Shown: positions 35,273 to 46,168, counted from the first letter of the stretch. The stretch: DNA of 64,000 bases from Neisseriaceae bacterium (GCA_027489245.1 JAIYAC010000016.1:124001-188000); one strand, 5' to 3'. Notes: generated from the sequence alone by a model not told the origin. Program-made: numbers and translations.

Positions 35273-36162
35273 TTGAGGTTGTCCAGCGTATCGAAGATCT
35301 GTTTCACCGCCTGCTGCCAATGCGGCAATTGCAGGTCGAAGGTCTGCACCAGCTTGCTGCAGTCCAGCTGCGAGTTGGCCGGGCGGCTGGCTTTTTGCGG
35401 GTAGGCGCTGCTGGGGATAGGCTGCGGCGCGTCAGCCAGCTGCAGCGGCCAGCCGGCGGCACGGGCCAAGGCGATGACGTTGCTGGCGTACTCGTGCCAG
35501 CTGGTGCGGCCCTGCGCTGCCACGTGGTAGGTGCCGTAAGGCTGGTCCGCCCGGGCTTGCGTACGCTGCACCAGGTTGGCCGCCACGTCGGCCAGCAAGC
35601 TGGCGGGGGTTGGGGCGCCAAACTGGTCGGCCACCACCGACAGGCTGTCGCGGCTGGCTGCCAGGCGCAGCATGGTTTTCAGGAAGTTCTGCCCGTATAC
35701 GCCTGCCACCCACGAGGTGCGCAGGATAAAGTGCCGGCAGCCGCTGGCACGAATGGCCTCTTCACCCTGCCATTTGCTGCACCCATACACCGACTGCGGG
35801 TTGGCCGCATCGTCTTCGCGCCAGGCGCCCGCTTTGTTACCGTCAAACACGTAGTCGGTGGAGTAATGCAGCAATAGCGCATTGTGCGCCGCCGCCCATT
35901 GCGCCAGTACCGCCACCGCATCGGCGTTGATGGCCTGCGCCAGCGCCGGTTCGTCCTCGGCTTTGTCCACCGCGGTGTAGGCAGCCGGGTTCACGATGAT
36001 GTGCGGCTGCCAGGCGTCCAGTGCAGCCTGCAAGCTGGCCGGCTGCGACAAGTCAAACGCGGTGCGCGCCGGACAGATCAGCTCGCCGTGCAGCGCCAAT
36101 GCGCGCCTCAGCTCGAAACCCACCTGGCCGCTGCTGCCGGTAATCAGGATGCGCGTGGTCAT
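35269..36162 (-). CDS. rfbD: dTDP-4-dehydrorhamnose reductase
   Basis: A 297-residue short-chain dehydrogenase (RmlD). [10 protein letters not shown] near the N-terminus binds NAD(P)[11 protein letters not shown] holds the catalytic threonine region, and YGCSKWQGE provides the Y-x3-K pair. It reduces dTDP-4-keto-L-rhamnose to dTDP-L-rhamnose. Overlaps rfbA by 4 nt and starts 2 bp after the rfbB stop. Contains one exact 10-bp word (35800) and one near copy (35575). Confidence 0.96.
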   Translation of the reverse strand: MTTRILITGSSGQVGFELRRALALHGELICPARTAFDLSQPASLQAALDAWQPHIIVNPAAYTAVDKAEDEPALAQAINADAVAVLAQWAAAHNALLLHYSTDYVFDGNKAGAWREDDAANPQSVYGCSKWQGEEAIRASGCRHFILRTSWVAGVYGQNFLKTMLRLAASRDSLSVVADQFGAPTPASLLADVAANLVQRTQARADQPYGTYHVAAQGRTSWHEYASNVIALARAAGWPLQLADAPQPIPSSAYPQKASRPANSQLDCSKLVQTFDLQLPHWQQAVKQIFDTLDNLK

Positions 36163-36164
36163 GT

Positions 36165-37226
36165 TTATGCCCCGTACTGCTGGTTCAGCCAGTCGCGGTA
36201 GCTACCGCTGGTCACGCCGGCCACCCAGTCCTGGTTATCCAGGTACCACTGCACGGTCTTGCGGATGCCGCTATCAAAGGTCTCGGCTGGCTTCCAGCCC
36301 AGCTCGCGCTGCAGCTTGCGGGCGTCGATGGCGTAGCGGCGGTCGTGGCCGGGGCGGTCTTGTACATAGGTAATCTGGCTGGCGTAGGGCTGGCCGTCGG
36401 CGCGCGGGCGTAGCTCATCCAGCAGCGCACAGATGCTGCGCACCACATCCAGGTTGGCTTTTTCGTTCCAGCCACCCACGTTATAGGTTTCACCCAGTTG
36501 CCCGGCTTCCAGCACACGGCGGATGGCGCTGCAGTGGTCTTTGACATACAGCCAGTCGCGTACCTGCTGGCCATCACCATAGATGGGCAGTGGCTTGCCG
36601 GCCAGCGCATTGAGGATGACCAGTGGAATCAGCTTCTCGGGGAAATGATACGGCCCGTAGTTGTTGCTGCAGTTGGTGGTGAGGACCGGCAGGCCATAGG
36701 TATGGTGCCAGGCGCGCACCAGGTGGTCGCTGGCGGCCTTGCTAGCCGAGTACGGGCTGTTCGGCTCGTAACGGTTGTCTTCGGCAAACGGTGGGTCTTG
36801 CGGCGAGAGCGTGCCGTATACCTCGTCGGTGGACACGTGCAGAAAGCGGAACGCTTGTTTGGCTTCGACAGGCAGTTCAGCCCAGTAGGCACGCACCGAC
36901 TCCAGCAGGTTGAACGTCCCCAGCACATTGGTGTGGATGAAGTCACCCGGGCCGTGAATAGAGCGGTCCACATGGCTTTCGGCAGCAAAGTTCAGCACGG
37001 CACGCGGCTGGTACTGCGCCAGCAGGCTGGCAACCAGCTCGCGGTCGCCGATATCGCCCTGCACAAACACGTGGCGCGGGTTATCGCGCAGGCTGGCCAG
37101 GGTTTGCAGATTGCCGGCGTAGGTCAGCTTGTCCAGGTTCACCACGGTTTCATCGTGTGCGGCCAACCAGTCCAGCACAAAATTGCCACCGATGAAGCCA
37201 GCGCCGCCCGTCACCATAATTGTCAT
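36165..37226 (-). CDS. rfbB: dTDP-glucose 4,6-dehydratase
   Basis: A 353-residue extended short-chain dehydrogenase (RmlB). [12 protein letters not shown] binds NAD; the STDEVYG and [15 protein letters not shown] segments carry the active-site Thr/Asp/Glu and Tyr/Lys. It converts dTDP-glucose to the 4-keto-6-deoxy sugar, the second step of dTDP-rhamnose synthesis. First gene of the operon. An alternative ATG three codons later exists. The product would feed O-antigen or exopolysaccharide; no transferase genes are nearby. Confidence 0.96.
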   Translation of the reverse strand: MTIMVTGGAGFIGGNFVLDWLAAHDETVVNLDKLTYAGNLQTLASLRDNPRHVFVQGDIGDRELVASLLAQYQPRAVLNFAAESHVDRSIHGPGDFIHTNVLGTFNLLESVRAYWAELPVEAKQAFRFLHVSTDEVYGTLSPQDPPFAEDNRYEPNSPYSASKAASDHLVRAWHHTYGLPVLTTNCSNNYGPYHFPEKLIPLVILNALAGKPLPIYGDGQQVRDWLYVKDHCSAIRRVLEAGQLGETYNVGGWNEKANLDVVRSICALLDELRPRADGQPYASQITYVQDRPGHDRRYAIDARKLQRELGWKPAETFDSGIRKTVQWYLDNQDWVAGVTSGSYRDWLNQQYGA

Positions 37227-37303
37227 GTTCAGTTCCCAGAGATAATCAGCACTCAGCTCAGCGACTCATAAATGTTGGCCACATCACGTGCGCGAATCAG
37301 GGG

Positions 37304-37333
37304 ATTTTACACTTGCTAACCAATATTTTTACA
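37304..37333 (-). promoter_or_regulatory. Possible promoter of rfbBDAC
   Basis: On the minus strand TGTAAA (37333-37328), 18-bp spacer, TAAAAT (37309-37304), about 75 bp before the rfbB start, in an AT-rich patch. The remainder of the 326-bp gap holds the eda terminator and nothing else recognised. Confidence 0.35.
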
Positions 37334-37351
37334 GCATAGCGGCGGGTGGAT

Positions 37352-37386
37352 AAAAAAAGGCTCTGCCGGGGAGAGTCGGCAGAGCC
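37352..37386 (-). terminator. Terminator of the edd-eda operon
   Basis: On the minus strand GGCTCTGCC(10-nt loop)GGCAGAGCC followed by seven T. It lies 165 bp beyond the eda stop. Confidence 0.85.
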
Positions 37387-37552
37387 AGAAGAGAATGCAA
37401 CAAAACGAACTTCAAAGCCTGCGGGCCATGTCACCACGGCCAACAGAGATCACGGGGTACGCCTACACAGGCAGACGGTGTGCCCTGCACGATAGCCGCC
37501 ACAGGCCACCCGCAGGCGGCTCCGGCCACAGTGCAGCACCGCCGGGCTATGC

Positions 37553-38179
37553 CTAGCGTACCGCCAGTGCGCTGGCCGCACGGGCCAGCGCAGTGATACG
37601 GTCCCAGTCCTGCGCCGCGATGGCGTCGTCCGGGGTCAGCCAGCTGCCGCCCACGGCCAGCACATTGGGCAGGGCCAGGTAGTTGGGCGCGCTGTTCACA
37701 TCAATGCCGCCGGTGGGGCAGAAACGCAGCTCCGGCAGCGGGCCGGCCAGCGATTTCAGCAGCTTGATGCCGCCTACCGCTTCGGCCGGGAACAGCTTGA
37801 GGATATGGAAGCCCTCGTCCTGCGCGTGCATGGCTTCGGACGGGGTGGCAATGCCGGGGATGAAGGGCACGCCGGAGGCACGGGCGGCGGCGGCCAGCTC
37901 GGCGGTTAGCCCCGGGCTGATGCCGAACTGCGCGCCAGCGTCCAGCGCGGCTTCCAGGTGGGCGCGGGTGCGCACGGTACCGGCACCCACCAGCGCGTCA
38001 GGCACTTCATCGCGAATGCGGCGCATGGCGGCCAGCGCAGCCTTGGTACGCAGGGTGATTTCCAGCGTGCGGATGCCGCCGGCGACCAGCGCGTGTGCCA
38101 GGTCTACCGCGACGGCGGCGTCATTAACCACGATAACCGGTACCACCGGGCCTTGGCGAAGCAGAGACAGTGCGTCCAT
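37553..38179 (-). CDS. eda: 2-dehydro-3-deoxy-phosphogluconate (KDPG) aldolase
   Basis: A 208-residue class I aldolase, normal length. The Schiff-base lysine is Lys128 in FHILKLFPAE, with the general-base glutamate at residue 40 in TLEITLRT and the phosphate loop in FCPTGGID. It cleaves KDPG to pyruvate and glyceraldehyde-3-phosphate, the last Entner-Doudoroff step. The start at 38179 follows AAAGGA; the open frame upstream overlaps a palindromic 10-bp-word pair. Confidence 0.96.
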   Translation of the reverse strand: MDALSLLRQGPVVPVIVVNDAAVAVDLAHALVAGGIRTLEITLRTKAALAAMRRIRDEVPDALVGAGTVRTRAHLEAALDAGAQFGISPGLTAELAAAARASGVPFIPGIATPSEAMHAQDEGFHILKLFPAEAVGGIKLLKSLAGPLPELRFCPTGGIDVNSAPNYLALPNVLAVGGSWLTPDDAIAAQDWDRITALARAASALAVR

Positions 38180-38197
38180 GGTGTGTCCTTTGCAGGG

Positions 38198-38213
38198 GTT
38201 GGCCGCGGCCAAC
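38198..38213. repeat. Overlapping palindromic pair of near 10-bp words between edd and eda
   Basis: GTTGGCCGCGGCCAAC. Two nine-base arms overlap tail to tail, the opposite arrangement to the palindromes behind ogt and the GFA gene. Confidence 0.8.
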
Positions 38214-38272
38214 CCGGTAAATGATCGATGCAGTTTTTATAGCCCACTGCCGCTCGGCAGGGGCTCAGGCGC

Positions 38273-40111
38273 TTAGCGGCCAGCCCACAGCGGGTGGGCA
38301 AAGCTCATCGCGCCGTCTTCGGCGGCGGTGGCCAGCTGGCGGAAACCGGCAAACAGGTCGCGGCCCACGCCGTGCTGGTTGGCGCTCAGGTCGGCCTGCA
38401 CGTGCTCGCGCGCAGCCCATTCGGCGGCGTCTACCAGGATGGTCAGCTCACCGGTGTTGGCATCCAGGCGCACCAGATCACCGTTGCGTACCTTGCCGAT
38501 GTCGCCACCCAGCAGCGCTTCGGGCGACACGTGAATCGCGGCCGGTACCTTGCCGGACGCACCGGACATACGGCCATCGGTCACCAGCGCCACCTTGAAG
38601 CCGCGTTCCTGCAGCACGCCCAGCGGCGGCGTCAGCTTGTGCAGCTCCGGCATGCCGTTGGCGCGCGGGCCCTGGAAGCGGATCACCGCCACAAAGTCTT
38701 TTTCCAGCTCGCCGCGCTTGAACGCCGCCAGCAGCTCGTTCTGGTCGTGGAACACCACCGCCGGGGCTTCTACCACGCGGTGCTCGGCTTTCACCGCCGA
38801 CACCTTGATCACGGCGCGGCCGATATTGCCGGTCAACACTTTCAGGCCACCGTCGGCCGAGAAAGGGTTGGCCGCAGGGCGCAGCACGCTGTCGTCACCC
38901 GATACCGCTGGTGCGGCGCGGAAAGCCGCCTCGCCGTCTTGCAGCCAGGCTTCCTGGCTGTGGGCGCGCAGGCCACGGCCCATGATGGTGGTCACGTCGT
39001 CGTGCAGCAGGCCGGCGTCCAGCAGCTCGCGAATCACATAACCCATGCCACCGGCGGCATGGAAGTGGTTCACGTCGGCCTTGCCGTTAGGGTAGGCGCG
39101 CACGATCAGCGGCACCACGCTGGACAGCTCGTCGAAATCGTCCCAGTTCACGTTGATGCCCGCCGCACGGGCGATGGCATTGATGTGCAGGGTGTGGTTG
39201 GTGGAGCCGCCGGTGGCCAGCAGGCCGACGATGCCGTTGACGATGGCTTTCTCGTCGATCACCTCGCTAATCGGGGTAAAGCGGCTGCCCTGGGCCGAAA
39301 TCTCGGCGGCCACACGGGCGGCACGGCGCGTCAGGGCGTCGCGCAGCGGGGTATTCGGGTTCACGAAGGCGGCACCCGGCAGGTGCAGGCCCATCACCTC
39401 CATCAGCATCTGGTTGCTGTTGGCGGTGCCGTAGAAAGTGCAGGTGCCCGGGCCGTGGTAGGACGCCATTTCGGACTCCAGCAGCGCGTCGCGGCCAACC
39501 TTGCCTTCGGCGTACAGCTGGCGCACCTTGGCTTTATCGTCGTTGGCAATGCCGGTGGTCATTGGGCCAGCCGGCACAAACACAGCTGGCAGGTGGCCAA
39601 AGGCCAGCGCGCCGATCAACAGACCCGGCACGATCTTGTCGCACACGCCCAGATAGAGCGCGGCGTCGAACATCTGGTGGCTTAGCGCAATGGCAGTGCT
39701 CATGGCAATTACATCGCGCGAGAACAAACTCAGCTCCATGCCCTCAAAGCCCTGCGTCACGCCATCGCACATGGCCGGCACGCCGCCAGCAAACTGGGCG
39801 GTGGCGCCCACTTTCAGCGCCTCGGCCTTGATGATGGCCGGGAAGGTGTCCAGCGGCTGGTGCGCCGACAGCATGTCGTTATACGCCGACACGATGGCCA
39901 GGTTGGGGCGGGCCGCTTCTTTCAGATGAATCTTGATGCCGTCCGGCATGGCGGCAAAGGCGTGCGCCAGGTTGGTACAGGACAGCTGGGAACGCTCGAC
40001 CTTGCCCTGGCGCATCGCCGCGCGGGCCGTAGCCAGGTAGGCAGCGCGGGTATCGCGGCTGCGTTCGATGATGCGCTGGGTAACAGCGTGCAGAACGGGG
40101 TGCAGACTCAT
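38273..40111 (-). CDS. edd: Phosphogluconate dehydratase
   Basis: A 612-residue IlvD/Edd-family dehydratase. Iron-sulfur cysteines are visible in [10 protein letters not shown] and [20 protein letters not shown], the ATGG region and [14 protein letters not shown] are typical. It converts 6-phosphogluconate to KDPG. The start at 40111 gives [17 protein letters not shown]; the open frame upstream runs into a HexR-like operator and was rejected. Operon with eda, 93 bp apart. Confidence 0.96.
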   Translation of the reverse strand: MSLHPVLHAVTQRIIERSRDTRAAYLATARAAMRQGKVERSQLSCTNLAHAFAAMPDGIKIHLKEAARPNLAIVSAYNDMLSAHQPLDTFPAIIKAEALKVGATAQFAGGVPAMCDGVTQGFEGMELSLFSRDVIAMSTAIALSHQMFDAALYLGVCDKIVPGLLIGALAFGHLPAVFVPAGPMTTGIANDDKAKVRQLYAEGKVGRDALLESEMASYHGPGTCTFYGTANSNQMLMEVMGLHLPGAAFVNPNTPLRDALTRRAARVAAEISAQGSRFTPISEVIDEKAIVNGIVGLLATGGSTNHTLHINAIARAAGINVNWDDFDELSSVVPLIVRAYPNGKADVNHFHAAGGMGYVIRELLDAGLLHDDVTTIMGRGLRAHSQEAWLQDGEAAFRAAPAVSGDDSVLRPAANPFSADGGLKVLTGNIGRAVIKVSAVKAEHRVVEAPAVVFHDQNELLAAFKRGELEKDFVAVIRFQGPRANGMPELHKLTPPLGVLQERGFKVALVTDGRMSGASGKVPAAIHVSPEALLGGDIGKVRNGDLVRLDANTGELTILVDAAEWAAREHVQADLSANQHGVGRDLFAGFRQLATAAEDGAMSFAHPLWAGR

Positions 40112-40140
40112 TGGTATCGGCCCTGATGAAGGTGCTTGAA

Positions 40141-40156
40141 TGGTAGTTTTACTACA
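40141..40156. promoter_or_regulatory. HexR-like operator in front of edd
   Basis: TGGTAGTTTTACTACA, a near-palindrome close to the TGTAGT-N3-ACTACA pattern known for HexR in other proteobacteria. It is centred 37 bp upstream of the edd ATG. A similar box lies in front of zwf, and hexR is in the zwf operon. Confidence 0.6.
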
Positions 40157-40298
40157 GTGTGTTTGCAAGGCGCTACACCACAAAAAGCCGGTTTATTTTA
40201 GCAAAATCGCCACTTAACCATTCATTTTCATTGACTTACATCAGTGTTGGCGGCTAGCAACAACAAAACCCACTGGCAACAGTGCGGCACAATCGACA

Positions 40299-40333
40299 TA
40301 GACAAGCGGGCCATGTTTGGTAATATAACTACA
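40299..40333 (+). promoter_or_regulatory. zwf promoter overlapped by a second HexR-like operator
   Basis: TAGACA (40299-40304), 16-bp spacer and TAATAT (40321-40326) form a promoter 35 bp before the zwf ATG. TGGTAATATAACTACA (40318-40333) covers the -10 and shares TGGTA-N6-ACTACA with the edd box. Binding here would block polymerase. Confidence 0.55.
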
Positions 40334-40360
40334 TCACAACCTTGGGCGAGAATCATCAGG

Positions 40361-41833
40361 ATGGAGAACGCAAACCTGCACACCCCGGCATTCGATATGG
40401 TGCTGTTTGGGGGTACCGGCGACTTGGTCATGCGCAAGCTGCTGCCGTCGCTTTACCAGGCACACGCCGCCGGCTTGCTGCACGAAGCTGGCCGCATTCT
40501 GGCGCTGGGCCGCCGCGACATGAGCCGCGAAGACTACCTGGCCATGGTAGAAAAGAACGCGCGCGTACACGTGAAAGAGCATTTCTCCACCACCGCCTGG
40601 GACAGCTTCCTGGCCCGCGTGCAGTACCTGAAAGTCGACGCGGCCACGGCCGAACACTATCCGGCACTGGCCGAGGCACTGAAAGCCGGTGGCGACCGCG
40701 TCACCGTGTGCTACCTGGCGACCGCACCTGACCTGTTTGAAGGCATTTGCGACAACCTGGCTGCCGTGGGCCTGAACCACGACCAGGTACGCGTGGTACT
40801 GGAAAAGCCGCTGGGCCACGACCTGGAATCGTCCAACGAAATCAACGAAGCGGTCGCCCGCCACTTCAAGGAAGAACAGCTCTACCGTATCGACCACTAC
40901 CTGGGTAAAGAGTCGGTACAAAACCTGCTGGCCATCCGCTTTGCCAACGCGCTGTTCGAGCCACTGTGGCGCCGCGAGTGGATTCACGACGTGCAGATCA
41001 CCATTGCCGAAGACCTGGGCGTAGGCACCCGTGGCGATTTTTACGACGACACCGGCGCGCTGCGCGACATGGTGCAAAACCACCTGCTGCAGCTGCTGTG
41101 TATCGTGGCCATGGAGCCGCCGGCCAACCTGGGTGCCGACGCCGTACGTGACGAAAAACTGAAAGTACTGAAAGCGCTGCGCCCGTTCAGCGAGCAAGAC
41201 GTGGCAGGCAAGACTGTGCGCGGCCAGTACAAGGCCGGCGCCGTAGCTGGCCAGCCGGTGGTGGGCTACCTGCAAGAGCAAGGCATCCCCGCTGGCAGCC
41301 AGACCGAAACCTTTGTCGCCATCAAAGCCGAAATCGACAACTGGCGCTGGGCTGGCGTGCCGTTCTTCCTGCGCACCGGCAAGCGCATGCAGGAACGCCT
41401 GGCCGAAATCGTGATCAATTTCCGCGATGTGCCACACCACCTGTTTGCCAGCCCTACCGGCCAGAACACCGCCAACCGCCTGGTGATCCGCCTGCAGCCG
41501 GAAGAAAGCATCCGCCTGTACTTCCTGTCCAAGGAGCCGGGCGATACCCAGCGCCTGCAGCCGGTACACCTGAACCTGGATTTCCACGAATCGTTCAAGG
41601 CACGCCGAGCCGACGCCTACGAGCGCCTGCTGCTGGATGTGATCCGCGGCAAGCTGGCACTGTTCATGCGCCGCGACGAGCTGGTAGAAGCGTGGCGCTG
41701 GGTAGAACCCATCATGGACAACTGGGCGCGCAGCACCATTGCCCCCAAGCAATACACTGCCGGTACCTGGGGCCCTGCGGCTTCCAGCGCCCTGCTCAGC
41801 CGTGACGGCATCAGCTGGCACGAAGAGTGTTAA
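40361..41833 (+). CDS. zwf: Glucose-6-phosphate 1-dehydrogenase
   Basis: A 490-residue enzyme, standard length. The nucleotide-binding loop reads [13 protein letters not shown] (more often GASGDL), and the active-site signature RIDHYLGKE is intact. EKPLGHD and FLRTGKRM are also present. It oxidises glucose-6-phosphate to 6-phosphogluconolactone. The start at 40361 gives [13 protein letters not shown]; an in-frame ATG further upstream (40310) and the ORF opening at 40244 cover the promoter. First gene of zwf-pgl-glk-hexR-pgi. Confidence 0.95.
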   Translation: MENANLHTPAFDMVLFGGTGDLVMRKLLPSLYQAHAAGLLHEAGRILALGRRDMSREDYLAMVEKNARVHVKEHFSTTAWDSFLARVQYLKVDAATAEHYPALAEALKAGGDRVTVCYLATAPDLFEGICDNLAAVGLNHDQVRVVLEKPLGHDLESSNEINEAVARHFKEEQLYRIDHYLGKESVQNLLAIRFANALFEPLWRREWIHDVQITIAEDLGVGTRGDFYDDTGALRDMVQNHLLQLLCIVAMEPPANLGADAVRDEKLKVLKALRPFSEQDVAGKTVRGQYKAGAVAGQPVVGYLQEQGIPAGSQTETFVAIKAEIDNWRWAGVPFFLRTGKRMQERLAEIVINFRDVPHHLFASPTGQNTANRLVIRLQPEESIRLYFLSKEPGDTQRLQPVHLNLDFHESFKARRADAYERLLLDVIRGKLALFMRRDELVEAWRWVEPIMDNWARSTIAPKQYTAGTWGPAASSALLSRDGISWHEEC

Positions 41834-41956
41834 ACGCCAGGCCGGCCACCGCGCCGGCCCCTGGCAAGCCGCCGCGCCCCACGCGGGTGTGCGGCGGGCG
41901 CGGCTAAACAAGCGAGCCCGGGCCACCGGGCCACGTCGCCACAAGACGACACCTGC

Positions 41957-42649
41957 ATGGACGATACAGAGATGCATCTGAATGAATTTACCCAGGCCGC
42001 CGACGCCAGCGCGGCCTTGGCGCACGCGGTAGCCAGCGACCTGGCCGCCGCCATCACCGCCCGTGGCCGTGCCACACTGGCGGTATCCGGCGGGCGCTCG
42101 CCGGTGCCGTTTTTCCAGGCGCTGGCCCAAGCGCAGCTGGACTGGGGCCGCGTTACCGTGACCCTGGTAGACGAACGCGTGGTTCCGCCCGAGCACGCCG
42201 ACAGCAACGCCGGCCTGGTGCGCCAGCACCTGCTGCAAGGCCCGGCCGCCGCCGCCGCCTTCCTGCCGCTGGTGAACACTGCGGCCAACCCCGAGCAAGA
42301 GCTGGCCACTGCGCACACGCTGTGGCAAACGCCAGACGTGGTGGTACTGGGCATGGGCGACGACGGCCACACCGCCTCGCTGTTCCCCGCTGCCGCGCAG
42401 CTGGCCACCGGTCTGGATGCGGCCAACCCGCACGCCCTGCTCACCGTGGTACCGCCCGCCGCGCCACACACCCGCATCAGCATGACACTGGCCGAGCTGC
42501 GCCGCAGCGGCAAGCTGTACCTGGCCATCGCCGGTGCCGGTAAACGCACCGTACTGGACACCGCCGCACAAGGCGTGAACGATACCTACCCCATCAGCTA
42601 TCTGCTGCAGCCTTCGGAGAAACCGCTTCATGTCTACTGGGCAGCCTAA
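41957..42649 (+). CDS. pgl: 6-phosphogluconolactonase
   Basis: A 230-residue DevB-type lactonase. SGGRSPVPFF, TLVDERVVPPEHADSN and LGMGDDGHTASLFP are the family motifs. It hydrolyses 6-phosphogluconolactone to 6-phosphogluconate. A second ATG five codons in (MHLNEF) is an equally possible start. The 123-bp gap after zwf contains GC-rich hairpins (GCCGGCCACCGCGCCGGC near 41843). Overlaps glk by 20 nt. Two exact 10-bp words lie 138 bp apart (42280 and 42418). Confidence 0.94.
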   Translation: MDDTEMHLNEFTQAADASAALAHAVASDLAAAITARGRATLAVSGGRSPVPFFQALAQAQLDWGRVTVTLVDERVVPPEHADSNAGLVRQHLLQGPAAAAAFLPLVNTAANPEQELATAHTLWQTPDVVVLGMGDDGHTASLFPAAAQLATGLDAANPHALLTVVPPAAPHTRISMTLAELRRSGKLYLAIAGAGKRTVLDTAAQGVNDTYPISYLLQPSEKPLHVYWAA

Positions 42650-43616
42650 CCCCTATCCGCGCCTGCTGGCCGACATCGGCGGCACCAATGCACGCTTTGC
42701 GCTGGAAACCGGCCCCGGCGTGATTGAAGACATCGACGTGCTGCCGTGCAAAGAATACGCCACGCTGGCCGACGCCATCCGCAGCTATCTGGAAGGCGCG
42801 CATACCCACGCCGTGCACCATGCCGCCATCGGCATTGCCAACCCGGTAAACGGCGACCGCGTGCAGATGACCAACCATCACTGGTCGTTCTCTATCGAAG
42901 AAACACGCCAGGCGCTGGGCTTTCACACCCTGCTGGTGCTCAACGATTTCACCGCGCTGGCACTGTCGCTGCCGCACCTGCCCGCCAGCGAGCTGGTACA
43001 GGTAGGCGGTGGCGAGGCCAAACCCGGCGCCAAGGCGCTGATCGGCGCTGGTACCGGCCTGGGCGTATCCGGCCTGCTGCCAGCGGGTAACAACTGGGTA
43101 GCCATTGCCGGCGAAGGCGGCCACGTGGCATTTTCGCCGCTGAACGACGACGAAGCCGCGCTGCTGCGCTACGCACAGACCCGTTTCGGCGAACATGTCT
43201 CGGCCGAACGCCTGCTATCCGGCCCCGGCCTGGAGCTGATCCACGACGCGCTGAGCGTGCAAGCCGGCGAAGCCGCCGGCCAGCTGTCGGCTGCACAAAT
43301 CAGCGAGCGCGGCCTCTCCGGCCGCGATGCGCGCTGCGTACGCGTGCTGGAGTTGTTCTGCGCCATGCTGGGCAGCGCTGCGGCCAACCTGGCGCTGACG
43401 CTGGGCGCCGTGGGCGGTGTGTACATCGGCGGTGGCGTGGTACCGCGCCTGGGCGAGTTCTTTACCCGCTCCGCCTTCCGCGCCCGCTTCGAGGCCACCG
43501 GCCGCTTTGCCGCCTACACCGGCGCCATGCCCGTGTACGTGATTCACAGCCCCTACCCCGCGCTAACCGGCGTGCGCGCTGCGCTGCGCAGCCACCTGGG
43601 AGAGCACGATGCTTGA
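42630..43616 (+). CDS. glk: Glucokinase
   Basis: A 328-residue bacterial glucokinase. LLADIGGTNARFAL is the phosphate-binding loop near residue 12. LVLNDFTALAL has the catalytic aspartate, and LIGAGTGLGVSGLLP and GEGGHVAFSP follow. It phosphorylates glucose imported by the Gts transporter. It overlaps pgl by 20 nt and hexR by 8 nt, so translation is coupled. Contains a 10-bp word (43379). Confidence 0.96.
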   Translation: MSTGQPNPYPRLLADIGGTNARFALETGPGVIEDIDVLPCKEYATLADAIRSYLEGAHTHAVHHAAIGIANPVNGDRVQMTNHHWSFSIEETRQALGFHTLLVLNDFTALALSLPHLPASELVQVGGGEAKPGAKALIGAGTGLGVSGLLPAGNNWVAIAGEGGHVAFSPLNDDEAALLRYAQTRFGEHVSAERLLSGPGLELIHDALSVQAGEAAGQLSAAQISERGLSGRDARCVRVLELFCAMLGSAAANLALTLGAVGGVYIGGGVVPRLGEFFTRSAFRARFEATGRFAAYTGAMPVYVIHSPYPALTGVRAALRSHLGEHDA

Positions 43617-44460
43617 GAAAATCCGCAGCGACCTGGACAAACTGTCCGGCGCCGAGCGCCGGGTAGCCGAGCAAGTGCTGGCGCAGCCCTACACCGTGAT
43701 GCAGTCGGCGGTGTCCGACATTGCCGCCAGCGCCGGCGTAAGCCAGCCCACGGTGATCCGCTTCTGCCGCAGCATGGGGTTTTCCGGCCTGTCCGACTTC
43801 AAGCTCAAGCTGGCCGGCACCCTGGTGGGCGGCGTGCCCTTTGTGCACTCCAGCGTACGCCCGGAAGACCCGGTATCGGAAATCACCGCCAAGGTGTTCG
43901 ACAACACCGTTACCGCGCTGCTGAAATGCCGTAACGACGTGAACCCGCAGGCAGTAGATGCCGCGGTAGACCTGCTGTCGCACGCCCGCCGCATCGAGTT
44001 TTACGGCCTGGGCAACTCCGGCATCATTGCCGCCGACGCCCAGCACAAGTTCTTCCGCTTCGGCATCCCCACCGTGGCCTACGCTGATAGCCATATCCAG
44101 ATCATGGCCGCCACCCTGCTGACGCCGGACGACGTGCTGGTGGCCATCTCCAGCTCCGGCCGCTCGCGCGAGCTGATGGACGCGGTCAACGCCGCGCTGG
44201 AAAGCGGCGCCAAGGTCATTGCCATTACCGTACCCGGCACCCCACTGGCCGAACGCGCCACCGTGACACTGGAAGTGGACTCGCCGGAAGACAACGAAAC
44301 CTACAGCCCCATGCTGAGCCGCATCCTGCACCTGGTGCTGATCGACATCCTCACCGTGGGTGTGGCGCTGAAACGCGGCCCCGGCCTGGCCGCCCAGCTG
44401 GAAAAAGCCAAACGCAGCCTGAGGCAAAAACGGCTGCGCAACGACAACGACGACGAATAA
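43609..44460 (+). CDS. hexR: HexR transcriptional regulator (RpiR family)
   Basis: A 283-residue regulator. The RpiR helix-turn-helix lies at about 35-60 (SDIAASAGVSQPTVIRFCRSMGF). A SIS sugar-phosphate domain follows (about 120-250; GLGNSGIIAADAQHKFF, AISSSGRSREL). HexR senses KDPG and represses zwf/edd-type genes in many proteobacteria. Embedding in the zwf operon plus boxes at 40141 and 40318 fits that role. Confidence 0.93.
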   Translation: MLEKIRSDLDKLSGAERRVAEQVLAQPYTVMQSAVSDIAASAGVSQPTVIRFCRSMGFSGLSDFKLKLAGTLVGGVPFVHSSVRPEDPVSEITAKVFDNTVTALLKCRNDVNPQAVDAAVDLLSHARRIEFYGLGNSGIIAADAQHKFFRFGIPTVAYADSHIQIMAATLLTPDDVLVAISSSGRSRELMDAVNAALESGAKVIAITVPGTPLAERATVTLEVDSPEDNETYSPMLSRILHLVLIDILTVGVALKRGPGLAAQLEKAKRSLRQKRLRNDNDDE

Positions 44461-44472
44461 ACTGCGCCCCAC

Positions 44473-44482
44473 GTTGGCCGCA
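44473..44482 (+). repeat. 10-bp word between hexR and pgi
   Basis: Exact GTTGGCCGCA, 12 bp after the hexR stop. Confidence 0.85.
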
Positions 44483-44505
44483 GACACACAAAAACTGGAG
44501 AAAAC

Positions 44506-46155
44506 ATGAGCGCCCTCACCCAGCTCCCCGCCTGGCAAGCCCTGTGGGACCACTTTGCCGACGCCAAGCATCACCACATGCGTGACCTGTTTGACACCGA
44601 CCCGCAGCGTGCCGAGCGCTACGCGCTGGAAGTGGGCGGCCTGTTTCTTGATTACTCCAAAAACCGCATTACCGACGACACCCTGCGCGGCCTGATGCAG
44701 CTGGCGCGCGAAGCCGGCCTGCCCGCCAAGCTCAAGGCCATGTTCAAGGGCGAAAAGATCAACAGCACCGAAAACCGTGCCGTGCTGCACGTGGCGCTGC
44801 GCAACCGCACCAACTCGCCCATCCTGGTAGACGGCGAAGACGTGATGCCCAAGGTGAACTCGGTACTGGCGCGCATGGGCAAGTTCTGCCACGCCATCCG
44901 CAGCGGCGAGTGGCTGGGCTACACCCACCAGCCCATTACCGACGTGGTCAGCATCGGTATCGGCGGCAGCGACCTGGGCCCGCTGATGGTGTGCAGCGCG
45001 CTCAAGCCCTTTGGCCACCCGCGCATGAACATGCACTTCGTGTCCAACGTAGACGGCGCGCAACTCAAAGAAACGCTGAAGAAAGTGCACCCGGAAACCA
45101 CCCTGTTCATCGTGGAATCCAAAACCTTTACCACCCAGGAAACGCTGACCAACGCCCTGACCGCCCGCGAATGGTTCGTGGCGCGCGCACGCGACGAAAA
45201 AGCCGTGGCCAAGCACTTTGTGGCCGTGTCCACCAACAAAAAGGCCGTGGCCGAGTTCGGCATCGACCCGGCCAATATGTTCGAATTCTGGGACTGGGTC
45301 GGCGGCCGCTACAGCCTGTGGTCGGCCATCGGCCTGCCCATCATGCTGTACCTGGGCGAAGAAAACTTCACCGAGCTGCTCAACGGCGCCCACATCATGG
45401 ACCAGCACTTTGCCAACGCCTCGTTCGAGCAAAACATGCCCGTGCTGCTAGCCATGATCGGCATCTGGTACATCAACTACTACGGTGGCGGCAGCCATGT
45501 TATCGCCCCCTACGACCAGTACCTGCACCGCCTGCCCGCCTTCATCCAGCAGCTGGACATGGAATCCAACGGCAAGCAAACCTGTCTGGACGGCAGCCCG
45601 GTAGACTTTGAAACCGCCCCCATCATCTGGGGCGAAACCGGCATCAACGGCCAGCACGCCTTCTTCCAGCTGCTGCACCAAGGCACCCACATCTCGCCGA
45701 TCGACCTGATCTGCTCGCTGCAAAACAGCTCCAGCCTGCCCGGCCACCACGAAATCCTGCTGGCCAACGTGTTTGCCCAGGCCGAAGCCTTCATGCGCGG
45801 CAAAACCGCCGAAGAAGTCCGCGAAGAGTTGGCCGCACAGGGCCTGAAAGGCGAGGCGCTGGAAGCGCTGGTGCCGCACAAGGTATTTGGCGGCAACCGC
45901 CCCACCAACACCCTGCTGATGGACCGCCTCGACCCGCGCAACCTGGGCAGCCTGATTGCGCTGTACGAGCACAAGATCTTCGTGCAGGGCGTGATCTGGG
46001 GCATCAACAGCTTCGACCAGTGGGGCGTAGAGCTGGGCAAGCAGCTGGCCAAAACCATCCACGCCGAGCTGGCCGGCAAGCTGGACGACGCCCCGCACGA
46101 CAGCTCCACCAAAGCGCTGATCCGCCGCTACCGCCGCGCCAACGCCGGGCTGTAA
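44506..46155 (+). CDS. pgi: Glucose-6-phosphate isomerase
   Basis: A 549-residue isomerase of the long bacterial/eukaryotic type. [36 protein letters not shown] and the C-terminal [11 protein letters not shown] are diagnostic. It interconverts glucose-6-phosphate and fructose-6-phosphate, allowing triose recycling through the Entner-Doudoroff pathway. GGAG precedes the ATG. The last gene of the operon, followed by a 10-bp word and a strong terminator. Confidence 0.97.
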   Translation: MSALTQLPAWQALWDHFADAKHHHMRDLFDTDPQRAERYALEVGGLFLDYSKNRITDDTLRGLMQLAREAGLPAKLKAMFKGEKINSTENRAVLHVALRNRTNSPILVDGEDVMPKVNSVLARMGKFCHAIRSGEWLGYTHQPITDVVSIGIGGSDLGPLMVCSALKPFGHPRMNMHFVSNVDGAQLKETLKKVHPETTLFIVESKTFTTQETLTNALTAREWFVARARDEKAVAKHFVAVSTNKKAVAEFGIDPANMFEFWDWVGGRYSLWSAIGLPIMLYLGEENFTELLNGAHIMDQHFANASFEQNMPVLLAMIGIWYINYYGGGSHVIAPYDQYLHRLPAFIQQLDMESNGKQTCLDGSPVDFETAPIIWGETGINGQHAFFQLLHQGTHISPIDLICSLQNSSSLPGHHEILLANVFAQAEAFMRGKTAEEVREELAAQGLKGEALEALVPHKVFGGNRPTNTLLMDRLDPRNLGSLIALYEHKIFVQGVIWGINSFDQWGVELGKQLAKTIHAELAGKLDDAPHDSSTKALIRRYRRANAGL

Positions 46156-46158
46156 GCC

Positions 46159-46168
46159 TGCGGCCAAC
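46159..46168 (-). repeat. 10-bp word behind pgi
   Basis: TGCGGCCAAC, exact, 3 bp after the stop. The next exact copy is 2.35 kb away, the largest gap in this part of the window, spanning the AT-rich insert. Confidence 0.85.

Noticed and set aside
40334..42631. 765-codon minus-strand open frame opposite zwf and pgl
   Set aside because: Antisense shadow crossing two recognised genes and their gap; no domain resemblance.
43462..45432. 656-codon minus-strand open frame opposite hexR and pgi
   Set aside because: Antisense shadow of two recognised genes.
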